DNA from: Candidatus Forterrea sp.
GTDB lineage: Archaea; Iainarchaeota; Iainarchaeia; Iainarchaeales; JAAZKV01
Assembly (NCBI GenBank): GCA_020717885.1
Contig: DYDN01000044.1
Span: 1-7,492 of the forward strand
Reading direction: 5' to 3'
Length of the DNA: 7,492 nt
The translations under genes were made by a program, and so were the position numbers. The notes under the pieces were generated by a model that had not been told where the DNA came from, did no database searches, and was given only the letters and a program-made list of their open reading frames with translations. Positions 1-5,972 of the stretch are shown piece after piece; positions within the stretch are counted from its first letter, which is position 1, and each line of letters begins with the position of its first letter.

Positions 1-220
1 ATAAGAAAAAATGGCAACAACAACAAGCCTACGGCACACGATGGGCAATAGAAACCATGTTCTCAACCATTAAACGCAGATTCGGACAACACACCCAATC
101 AACTAAATACCACAACATGCAACACGAACAAATATACAAACTACAACTCCAAAACCAATTATTGTAACAATTAGCCCAAAAAGAACCAATTAATCAAAAA
201 CACAAACAATTACGCAACAC
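1..220 (+). mobile_element. Right end of an insertion sequence (boundary approximate)
   Basis: The transposase stop is at 165-167, and insertion sequences of this group usually end a few tens of bases beyond it. The A- and C-rich composition of the + strand continues to about 220 and then changes to normal nrdG coding sequence. The element therefore probably ends between 168 and 220, against or inside the 3' end of nrdG. The other end is outside the window, so neither terminal inverted repeats nor a target duplication can be verified. The boundary is inferred. Confidence 0.45.
3..167 (+). CDS. Transposase, C-terminal fragment (IS5/IS4-like DDE family), cut by the window edge
   Basis: An open frame runs in from the left edge and ends at TAA 165-167, giving the last 54 residues of a protein. 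The segment YGTRWAIETMFSTIKRRFG is the typical C-terminal block of DDE transposases of the IS5/IS4 group (Pfam DDE_Tnp_1-like). The Glu in RWAIET is the probable third acidic catalytic residue, and the FSxIKRxFG that follows is characteristic. The first two catalytic Asp residues would lie outside the window. The tail is rich in Gln, Asn, Thr and His, and the + strand here is very poor in G and T, unlike the neighbouring genes, which fits acquired DNA. Whether the full gene is intact cannot be seen. The family call is from motif recognition only. Confidence 0.8.
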   Translation, partial: KKKWQQQQAYGTRWAIETMFSTIKRRFGQHTQSTKYHNMQHEQIYKLQLQNQLL

Positions 221-919
221 AGCATCCCCGCGAAGCTTTACATCAACATACTCCTTTGCTTCTGTTATGAACTCTTTAATCTCTGAAAGCTTCATTGGCT
301 TTAATTTCCTTGATTTTGGGTCAAGGGCGTGCACTGCTTGGAACTGTTGTAATAACCACTTTTCTCCTTTGAGAAAATGAGAAATCTCTTTTAGGTCGGC
401 TATTGTGAGCTTTGGATAAAGTGTGGTTCGAAATTCGTGCGCAATACCTGAAGCGCGAATCAAATCAACTGATTCTTGAATCTTTTCAAACGGAAGACGC
501 GACTGGGTGATTTCATGGTACTTTGACTTTGGCGCCTTAAAATCCATTGCAACGTAATCCAAAAGATTTTCCGCGAAAAGCTTTTTTACTCTGTGTGGAT
601 TTGTGCCATTAGTATCAAGTTTTACCGCAAACCCAAGGGATTTAATTTTTTTAATAAAATTGTGCAAACCTGGAGAAACTGTGGGTTCGCCCCCTGTAAT
701 TACTACTCCGTCAAGCATTTTTTTATGTTTCTCAAGGAATGAAAAAAAATCTTTCTCCTCAATCAACTCGCGCTTACCTTTTTTGAAATACTTAAATGAA
801 GTGAGCTCCTTGTTATAGCAAAATTTGCACTTGTAATTACAATTTACTAAAAAAACGATGCACGCAACCTTGTTTGGGAAATCCATTAAAGTGGTTTTTT
901 GAAGAGCCCCTATAAACAT
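194..919 (-). CDS. nrdG: Anaerobic ribonucleotide reductase activating protein (radical SAM)
   Basis: This 241-residue protein is the activase that uses a [4Fe-4S] cluster and S-adenosylmethionine to place the glycyl radical on NrdD. The radical SAM motif CNYKCKFC (CxxxCxxC) gives cluster ligands C27, C31 and C34, and TGGEPT at about residues 75-80 is the SAM-binding GGE motif. The N-terminal GALQKTTLMDFPNKVACIVF is typical of the NrdG2 subgroup, also annotated as pyruvate formate-lyase activating-like. The frame could open at a TTG at 934, but the ATG at 919 is preferred: a GGTG Shine-Dalgarno lies 5 bases upstream and the family N-terminus fits. It lies downstream of the nrdD pieces on the same strand, behind its own TATA box. 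The last residues, LRNCLCF after the expected VKLRGDAV, may be read from adjacent insertion-sequence DNA. Confidence 0.95.
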   Translation of the reverse strand: MFIGALQKTTLMDFPNKVACIVFLVNCNYKCKFCYNKELTSFKYFKKGKRELIEEKDFFSFLEKHKKMLDGVVITGGEPTVSPGLHNFIKKIKSLGFAVKLDTNGTNPHRVKKLFAENLLDYVAMDFKAPKSKYHEITQSRLPFEKIQESVDLIRASGIAHEFRTTLYPKLTIADLKEISHFLKGEKWLLQQFQAVHALDPKSRKLKPMKLSEIKEFITEAKEYVDVKLRGDAVLRNCLCF

Positions 920-920
920 T

Positions 921-965
921 ACAACACCAAGCAAACAAAATAATTATCAAACAATATAAAAATAC
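921..965 (-). promoter_or_regulatory. nrdG promoter and ribosome-binding site
   Basis: Reading the - strand, TTTTTATATTG at about 962-952 resembles an archaeal TATA box. Transcription would start some 25 bases downstream, near 931, giving a leader of about 12 bases. That leader contains GGTG at 928-925, 5 bases before the ATG at 919. Promoter and ribosome-binding site agree with each other and exclude the upstream TTG as start. Confidence 0.55.
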
Positions 966-987
966 CAAATAGGGAAAATTGGAAAAG

Positions 988-1013
988 GAAATTAAAAATA
1001 AAAAAAGAAATTT
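988..1013 (-). terminator. Poly-T terminator after the glycyl radical peptide gene
   Basis: On the - strand the stretch reads as two long T runs (T7 and T5) broken by single bases, with no hairpin before it. This is the usual form of an archaeal intrinsic terminator. It lies about 70 bases downstream of the small glycyl radical gene and upstream of the nrdG promoter, so it probably separates the nrdD pieces from nrdG. Confidence 0.5.
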
Positions 1014-1083
1014 GTGCTAGGAAAAGGCACGGAAAAAGGCACGCCCAACTTTTCACCGTTACTAATTATAACCTTCTTCGTAT

Positions 1084-1233
1084 TTACTGACAGCCGCAAT
1101 CGCCCTTTGGCTCAACAGCTGAATCAAATTTCTTTCTGTCAGAGAACTCGGCCTGTTTTGAATCATTCCAATTACTTACAGGTCTAATGTACCCAACAAC
1201 TCTGCTATATACTTCGCATTTTGTTTTAACCAT
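1084..1233 (-). CDS. nrdD: Free-standing glycyl radical domain of anaerobic ribonucleotide reductase (split NrdD C-terminus)
   Basis: A 49-codon gene from ATG 1233 to TAA 1084. The peptide contains CEVYSRVVGYIRPVSNWN followed by a QAEF.DRK.F stretch, which is the C-terminal glycyl radical segment of class III ribonucleotide reductases. G14 (codon 1194-1192), in RVVGY, is the expected radical-bearing glycine made by NrdG. In ordinary NrdD this segment follows directly after the zinc-binding CxxC. Here the large NrdD chain stops at that point and this gene begins 128 bases later. A ribosome-binding site GGGTGAT, close to the archaeal consensus, lies 4 bases before the ATG, so independent translation is likely. 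The C-terminus ends GDCGCQ, with two cysteines of unknown role. By analogy with GrcA/YfiD of pyruvate formate-lyase, it should dock into the large subunit. A pseudogene remnant is possible but fits poorly with the intact motif and good ribosome-binding site. Confidence 0.9.
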   Translation of the reverse strand: MVKTKCEVYSRVVGYIRPVSNWNDSKQAEFSDRKKFDSAVEPKGDCGCQ

Positions 1234-1322
1234 TTTATCACCCTTCCTTTCTCCAAAAATACACTAACTCTTGCGTGCATTTTTAAAAATCATTCAATCA
1301 TTTGACGCTACCTAATATAACA
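1234..1322 (-). promoter_or_regulatory. Ribosome-binding site and possible promoter of the glycyl radical peptide gene
   Basis: On the - strand GGAAGGGTGATAAA directly precedes the ATG at 1233; GGTGAT is close to the full archaeal Shine-Dalgarno consensus. Two TATA-like elements lie upstream: TTATATTAG at 1320-1312 and TTTTTAAAAA at 1290-1281. The latter would put transcription start near 1260. The only T run between nrdD and this gene is five bases (1338-1334), a weak terminator at best, so read-through from nrdD is equally possible. The ribosome-binding site is well supported; the TATA boxes are suggestive only. Confidence 0.55.
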
Positions 1323-1362
1323 CAACCATGTAAAAACGTTTCGCTAGTGTCCCGCCGCCCAT

Positions 1363-4338
1363 TTACTCCTGCTCACACACTGGACAATACTCGTGCTCCC
1401 CTGATAAATAACCATGAACGGGACAAATACTAAAGCTAGGAGTTAGCGAAAAGTACGGCATCTTGTAATTTGTCGCAATCTTCTTCACTAAATTCTTTGT
1501 TGATTCCTTTGAAGGCAATTTCTCCCCAAGGAAAACGTGGAACACTGTCCCCCCAGTGTACTTTGTTTGCAATGGGTCCTGCAAATCAAGGGACTCAAAT
1601 AAATCAAGCCCGAGGTTTACTGGGAGCTGGGAAGAGTTTGTGTAATATGGCGCAATTCCATGCTCCTTTACCTGCTTATCATTAGCAACAATAATCTCAG
1701 GATACATTTTCTTATCAGCCCAAGCGAATCTCCTTGAAGTTCCTTCGCCAGGAGTTGCTTCCAAATTAAAAATATCGCCGGTTTCATCTTGGTAACCTTG
1801 AATTCTTTCCCTCATGAAATCAAGAATCTTAATTGAAAAAGCTGCACCCTCTTTTGAGGCAATATTTTTACCCATGAAATTAACCAAAGCCTCATTCATT
1901 CCCAAAAGTCCAATTGTTGAGAAGTGATTTGCCCAAAACTGCCCTGTTTGCTCCTTAATTCCGCGCAAATAAAATTTTGAATAAGGATACAAGCCCTGAT
2001 CGGTGAGACGCTCAAGAGTTTTTCTCTTAATCACCAAGGATTCTTTTGCTAAATCCATTAAGTGACCAAGTTTCTCAAAGAAAGTGCTCTCTGATTTTGA
2101 TTTGAAACCAATTCTTGGCAAGTTAATTGTAACAACCCCAATTGAACCTGTGAGAGGATTTGCCCCAAATAATCCGCCCCCTCTTTTATTTAACATTCTA
2201 TTATCCAATCGAAGACGACAACACATAGAGCGAGCATCTTCGGGCTTCATATCTGAATTAACATAATTTGAGAAATAAGGAATACCATACTTTGCAGTCA
2301 TATCCCAAATACCATCATATTTCTCTGAATTCCAATCAAAATCCTTTGTAATATTATATGTTGGAATTGGGAAAGTAAATGGTCTTCCGTTCGCATCCCC
2401 CCCAGTCATTACCTCAGTAAATGCCTGATTGAACATATCCATTTCATCTTGGAAATCATTATATGTTAATTCCATTGCTTTGCCCCCAATAATCACCGGA
2501 TCGTGAGCAATGTGCGGAGGAACAATCAAATCCATTGTAACATTTGTAAAAGGGCAATTGCCTGTAATGAAAACTTTTCCATTTCGACGAGCGACAACGG
2601 TTTCGTTCTCTGTAGTAGGGCACCAAATAGTTCCAGAGTAATCTACATCTATAACTTGATTTATGTAAGTTTCATTATGCTTTACTAACCGAAGAATAAA
2701 AATTTCTTTTTTGCCAATTGTTGGTTTGCGCTTCTGTACTGTAAAACCATACCCTGCAAGAACACACATGTGCTCTAGCCCGTCAAGAATTCTTTTATCA
2801 GTTGTAGCAATTTTGCAATCCCCACAACCATCAGCTTTCAAATAAGTTTCTAAGAACAACTGCGCCTGTTCCGCATTCGCGGAAAATAACTCCTCAGGAA
2901 TTAATTTAATATCATAGGGGTCACCAAAAAAAGAATGCACAGCGCGGGAAGACTCCGCATCAAGACGAATCTGCTGAACTGAAGAACCAAGCGCGGGAGT
3001 TGAAGCGTGCGCGGTAAAACCAAGCCCCTGTGTGGCAAGCAAAGTAACAATCTCATTATATTTCGCGAGGTTTACCAAAGCGGACTGGTAAATTGAAATT
3101 CTGCCGCACTGCCTGTGTTTGTTAGAAGGATTCTCACTTGAGCCCTCTGCAATAACCCATGCAAGAAGTTTAATCTCTCTATCGCTCAAAGAAGACCCTT
3201 TTGCGACATTCTTGCCGGCAATTGGAATAATAAAAGGAGATTTTAATTTCTTCACTTCCTCAATTTCTTCTAAAACATATTCTGAAGAATTAAACTTTTT
3301 TCTTAACACTCTATGCTGAGGAGAAATTAATTGGTCCGAAATCCTGTTTTTTAAATTATACATCTTACCTGAATAGTGCCTCTTAAATATGCTTAGCGCG
3401 GGCTTATCCTCAATAACCCCAGTCTTAATATTGTAAGTCTTAATTGGCTCCCCGACAGTGAGTTCATTGTGACTAACCCACCCGCTTGGAGTTAAAATCT
3501 CAGTGTCCTCTGAAAGACACTGAAAACCAACTCTAGTTGGAACTGCTGCATTGAAAACAAATTCCTGAAGAACCTGTTTTACATCTTTGTAAGAAAGATT
3601 ATCATATCTGATAAACGGAGCAAGGTAAGTATCAAAGTTACTAAATGCTTGGGCGCCTGCTGCTTCACCCTGAAGAGTGTAAAAGAAATTTACTACTTGA
3701 CCAAGAGCTGAGCGTAAATGCTTTGCGGGCTTTGAAGCAATTTTTCCTTTAACCCCAGTGAATCCTTCAAGCAATAACTGCTTTAAGTCCCAGCCAACAC
3801 AATAAACCGCAAGCACATCAAGATCGTGAATATGCATATCCGCCGTCTTGTGAGCTTCTGCTATCTCTCTTGGATAAATTCTACCCAACCAATAATTTGA
3901 AACTACTCTTCCCGCGATGTTAAAGTTCATTCCTTGCAAAGAGTATGCCATGTTACTATTTTCTCTTACTCTCCAGTCCTCTTGAGTGATATACTGATTA
4001 ATTATCTCAAAATTATTCACCATGTCCTCGGTTTTACGCAATAACTCTCTCTGGTGGCGGTAAAGAATATAGGCTTTAGCGGTTTTATCATGCCCGCCTT
4101 TAATTAAAGTGGATTCGACAATATCCTGAATCTGCTCAACTGTTGGAACTACGTCGCCTTGGAACTGCTCATTAATGCTTACTGCAACTCTTGCGGCAAT
4201 CTCATCGGATCTTTTGCGATCAGTGCCCCCAACGGCCTGAACAGCCTTCCAAACAGCAACTGTAATCTTTGATTCATCAAAAATAGCTTTAGAACCACCA
4301 CGCTTAATCACAAATTTAGGCAAAGGCACCAACCCCAA
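1363..4338 (-). CDS. nrdD: Anaerobic ribonucleoside-triphosphate reductase, large catalytic part, intein-containing, lacking the glycyl radical domain
   Basis: Class III ribonucleotide reductase, 991 residues as translated and 670 after removal of a 321-residue intein (274-594). Residues 8-100 form an ATP-cone regulatory domain (KFVIKRGGSKAIFDESK...). The catalytic barrel follows, with HIHDL at 169-173, a conserved YC at 179-180, PFTN at 596-599 and MCCRLRLD at 705-712, which should hold the active-site cysteine. The chain ends in a zinc site with C972, H975, C985 and C988, three residues before the stop. The glycyl radical segment that should come next is absent and is encoded by the small gene at 1233-1084. 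Spliced chain plus that peptide total about 719 residues, the usual NrdD size. There is no ATG at the N-terminus: TTG 4338, TTG 4332, GTG 4329 and TTG 4323 are candidates. TTG 4323 has GGGG and GGTG upstream, so 4338 is only the outer limit. Activated by NrdG, encoded downstream. Confidence 0.95.
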   Translation of the reverse strand: MGLVPLPKFVIKRGGSKAIFDESKITVAVWKAVQAVGGTDRKRSDEIAARVAVSINEQFQGDVVPTVEQIQDIVESTLIKGGHDKTAKAYILYRHQRELLRKTEDMVNNFEIINQYITQEDWRVRENSNMAYSLQGMNFNIAGRVVSNYWLGRIYPREIAEAHKTADMHIHDLDVLAVYCVGWDLKQLLLEGFTGVKGKIASKPAKHLRSALGQVVNFFYTLQGEAAGAQAFSNFDTYLAPFIRYDNLSYKDVKQVLQEFVFNAAVPTRVGFQCLSEDTEILTPSGWVSHNELTVGEPIKTYNIKTGVIEDKPALSIFKRHYSGKMYNLKNRISDQLISPQHRVLRKKFNSSEYVLEEIEEVKKLKSPFIIPIAGKNVAKGSSLSDREIKLLAWVIAEGSSENPSNKHRQCGRISIYQSALVNLAKYNEIVTLLATQGLGFTAHASTPALGSSVQQIRLDAESSRAVHSFFGDPYDIKLIPEELFSANAEQAQLFLETYLKADGCGDCKIATTDKRILDGLEHMCVLAGYGFTVQKRKPTIGKKEIFILRLVKHNETYINQVIDVDYSGTIWCPTTENETVVARRNGKVFITGNCPFTNVTMDLIVPPHIAHDPVIIGGKAMELTYNDFQDEMDMFNQAFTEVMTGGDANGRPFTFPIPTYNITKDFDWNSEKYDGIWDMTAKYGIPYFSNYVNSDMKPEDARSMCCRLRLDNRMLNKRGGGLFGANPLTGSIGVVTINLPRIGFKSKSESTFFEKLGHLMDLAKESLVIKRKTLERLTDQGLYPYSKFYLRGIKEQTGQFWANHFSTIGLLGMNEALVNFMGKNIASKEGAAFSIKILDFMRERIQGYQDETGDIFNLEATPGEGTSRRFAWADKKMYPEIIVANDKQVKEHGIAPYYTNSSQLPVNLGLDLFESLDLQDPLQTKYTGGTVFHVFLGEKLPSKESTKNLVKKIATNYKMPYFSLTPSFSICPVHGYLSGEHEYCPVCEQE
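2557..3519 (-). mobile_element. Intein with LAGLIDADG homing endonuclease inside NrdD
   Basis: Residues 274-594 of the NrdD reading frame (321 residues) interrupt the conserved stretch VGFQ/CPFTN. The element starts with CLSEDTEILTPSGW (splicing block A, nucleophile Cys1). Block B is around SPQHRVL with its conserved His at intein residue 69. It ends KVFITGN, followed by Cys as first C-extein residue. Two LAGLIDADG-type motifs, LLAWVIAEG (intein residues 118-126) and FLETYLKADG (222-231), indicate a homing endonuclease domain with both acidic residues present. The stretch DYSGTIWCPTTENETVVARR is the C-terminal splicing block F region. The penultimate residue is Gly instead of the usual His, a known but uncommon variant. 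All ends look intact, so protein splicing and homing are both plausible. Inteins are known in archaeal ribonucleotide reductases. Confidence 0.95.
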
Positions 4339-4386
4339 CTAATTTTCTTTCTAAAAAAAACTTTCTCTCCAGACAATTTTTTAAAA

Positions 4387-4420
4387 CTTTGATAGAAATG
4401 TTTCCCCTATATAAAAACCT
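4387..4420 (-). promoter_or_regulatory. nrdD promoter (TATA box)
   Basis: On the - strand TTTTTATATAGGGG begins at 4417 and contains a perfect TTTATATA archaeal TATA box. Transcription would start near 4387, leaving a leader of about 50-65 bases before the non-ATG start region of nrdD. The leader contains GGAGAG (about 4372-4367), too far from the starts to act as their Shine-Dalgarno. Confidence 0.6.
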
Positions 4421-4624
4421 TACTACAATGAAAAAACAAGTTCAGTAAAAAAACCACAATAACACCCCCTTCATTAGCAAAACCAAAAAAATGTCCAAGA
4501 AAAGAGAAAAATGAGTGGAAAAACTAACAAAAACGCGGGAAAAAAGTTAGGAAAAGTGTCCAAGTGGTTGTGCGAGAAAGAAAATAATTTTGGAAATATA
4601 AAAAATTGCGGAAAAAATAGAAAC

Positions 4625-4643
4625 CATTTAAAAAAAATAAAGT
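4625..4643 (-). terminator. Poly-T terminator of glyA
   Basis: The - strand carries a run of eight T (4637-4630) about 27 bases after the glyA stop, flanked by further T-rich sequence and followed by another T6 run around 4618-4612. There is no hairpin, consistent with archaeal termination. It suggests glyA is transcribed separately from nrdD. Confidence 0.5.
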
Positions 4644-4663
4644 ATTGTGGAGAAGAAATAAAA

Positions 4664-5902
4664 TTATTTATAAAATAAATAGTCCTTGCAAAAATCTTTT
4701 ACTTTAAGCTTAATCTCCGCAAGTTTTTGCTCATTTTGGCGATTCATAAGAGCCAAATGCATGAACTCAGCCACTTGCTTCATTTCACTCTCCTTCATCC
4801 CCCTTGTTGTAAGCACTGGAGTCCCTATTCTAATCCCAGAAGGGTCCCAAGGAGAACGAGGCTCATATGGAATTGTGTTCTTGTTGCAATAAATTCCTGC
4901 TTTCTCAAGCGCATGCTCTGCCTCAATACCTGTAATACCTGATTTGAAAACATCAATTAGGATTAAATGATTGTCAGTGCCGCCGGAAACAAGACGATAA
5001 CCATAACTTTGGAGAGAATCTGCGAGCGTACGAGCGTTTTTTACTATCTGTGAAGCATACTCCTTAAAATCCGGTTGAAGAGCCTCCTTAAACGCAACGG
5101 CTTTTGCTGCAATCACATGCTCATGAGGGCCGCCTTGAAATCCGGGGAAAACTGCTTTGTCAATTTTCTCAGCGAACTCTTTCTTGCACATAATAACTGC
5201 ACTCCTTGGGCCGCAAAGAGTTTTATGAGTAGTGGTTGTCACTACATCAAAATAAGGAACGGGGTTCTCATGCACCCCTGCTGCGCACAACCCTGCAATA
5301 TGAGCAATATCCGCTACACAAAAACAACCAGCTTCATCGCAAATCTTTCTAAACTCCTTAAAATCAATTGAACGCGGGTATGCAGTGTAACCTGAAAGGA
5401 CAAGCTTGGGCTTTTCTAAGAGCACTTGCTTTCTAATAACATCATAATCAAGGAGCTCTGTTTCTTTATCAACACCATACTGAACAAAGTTATACATTTT
5501 ACCTGAAAAATTTACTTTGTGACCGTGAGTTAAGTGCCCCCCTTCTGTTAATTTGAGCCCCATTGCTTTATCTCCTGGAGAAAGAAGCGCTGAATACATA
5601 GCCATATTCGCTGGAGAACCTGAATTGGGTTGAACATTTGCATGCTCTGCACTAAATAATTGCTTTAATCTATCAATTGCGAGTTGTTCAATCTGGTCAA
5701 TAAACTCATTACCGCTATAATAACGCTTACCTGGATACCCCTCAGCGTATTTATTTGTTGGAAAAGAACCAAGCGCCTCAAGAACCGCCATTGAAACCAA
5801 ATTCTCACTAGGGATAAGCTCAATCCCATTCATCTGGCGCTCCTTCTCAGCCATTATCAAATCGTAAATAACTTTATCCTCTTTCTTAACACTCTCAAAC
5901 AT
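4664..5902 (-). CDS. glyA: Serine hydroxymethyltransferase
   Basis: A cytoplasmic PLP enzyme that converts serine and tetrahydrofolate to glycine and 5,10-methylene-tetrahydrofolate, the one-carbon donor for dTMP synthesis. The protein has 412 residues from the chosen start, normal for the family. Visible motifs are IPSENLVS near the N-terminus, YAEGYPGKRYYSG, the PLP-lysine motif TTTTHKTLCGPR with K227, and the substrate-carboxylate arginine in SGIRIGTP (R358). The frame extends to a TTG at 5932, but the ATG at 5902 is preferred. A GGGG element lies 5 bases upstream of it, MFESVKKEDK matches the usual N-terminus, and the TTG would lie upstream of the transcription start predicted from the TATA box. 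It diverges from thyX, whose product uses the folate made here. Confidence 0.97.
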   Translation of the reverse strand: MFESVKKEDKVIYDLIMAEKERQMNGIELIPSENLVSMAVLEALGSFPTNKYAEGYPGKRYYSGNEFIDQIEQLAIDRLKQLFSAEHANVQPNSGSPANMAMYSALLSPGDKAMGLKLTEGGHLTHGHKVNFSGKMYNFVQYGVDKETELLDYDVIRKQVLLEKPKLVLSGYTAYPRSIDFKEFRKICDEAGCFCVADIAHIAGLCAAGVHENPVPYFDVVTTTTHKTLCGPRSAVIMCKKEFAEKIDKAVFPGFQGGPHEHVIAAKAVAFKEALQPDFKEYASQIVKNARTLADSLQSYGYRLVSGGTDNHLILIDVFKSGITGIEAEHALEKAGIYCNKNTIPYEPRSPWDPSGIRIGTPVLTTRGMKESEMKQVAEFMHLALMNRQNEQKLAEIKLKVKDFCKDYLFYK

Positions 5903-5972
5903 TCTAACCCCGTCAAAGAAATTAAGAGACAAACTTTTTTAATAAGAACGCAGAAGAACTTTTTTGGTAAAA
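5903..5972. promoter_or_regulatory. Shared divergent promoter between glyA and thyX
   Basis: The 70 bases between the two start codons contain one prominent TATA-like element, CTTTTTTAATAAG on the + strand (about 5934-5946), which reads as CTTATTAAAAAAG on the - strand. It resembles a TATA box in both directions. Starts about 25 bases away would fall near 5965 for thyX and near 5915 for glyA, leaving leaders of only about 8-13 bases. A second T-rich stretch, AACTTTTTTGG, at 5957-5967 is part of the thyX leader. Confidence 0.5.

Larger units (their letters stand above)
4339..4663. other. Gene-free spacer between glyA and nrdD (325 bases)
   Basis: Strongly A-rich on the + strand. The right part holds the T-tract terminator of glyA and the left part the TATA box of nrdD, both on the - strand. 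No RNA gene is recognisable. A + strand frame of 55 codons (4511-4678, Lys- and Asn-rich) overlaps the end of glyA, but it has no ribosome-binding site and looks like a chance opening in A-rich DNA. The 8-mer TGTCCAAG occurs twice (4493-4500 and 4557-4564), with no evident meaning. Confidence 0.6.

Noticed and set aside
1020..1042. Direct repeat GGAAAAGGCAC / GGAAAAAGGCAC
   Set aside because: Only two short copies in A-rich spacer after the glycyl radical gene, with no conserved context visible; no function can be argued.
1304..1354. Short - strand frame starting MGGGTLAKRF just after the nrdD stop
   Set aside because: Only 16 codons, no recognisable motif, and no clear ribosome-binding site apart from the end of nrdD. 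It does not connect in frame to the glycyl radical peptide.
1234..1362. The nrdD break as a simple sequencing frameshift
   Set aside because: The two parts are separated by 129 bases containing a stop, non-NrdD sequence and a good ribosome-binding site, so one or two base errors could not join them.
4511..4678. A 55-codon + strand frame (MSGKTNKNAGKK...) between glyA and nrdD
   Set aside because: No ribosome-binding site, extreme Lys/Asn content expected from A-rich spacer DNA, and overlap with the 3' end of glyA on the other strand. Likely chance.
5075..5371. A 98-codon + strand frame inside glyA
   Set aside because: Lies entirely antisense to the well-supported glyA gene, shows no recognisable motif, and has the cysteine- and serine-rich look of an antisense shadow.
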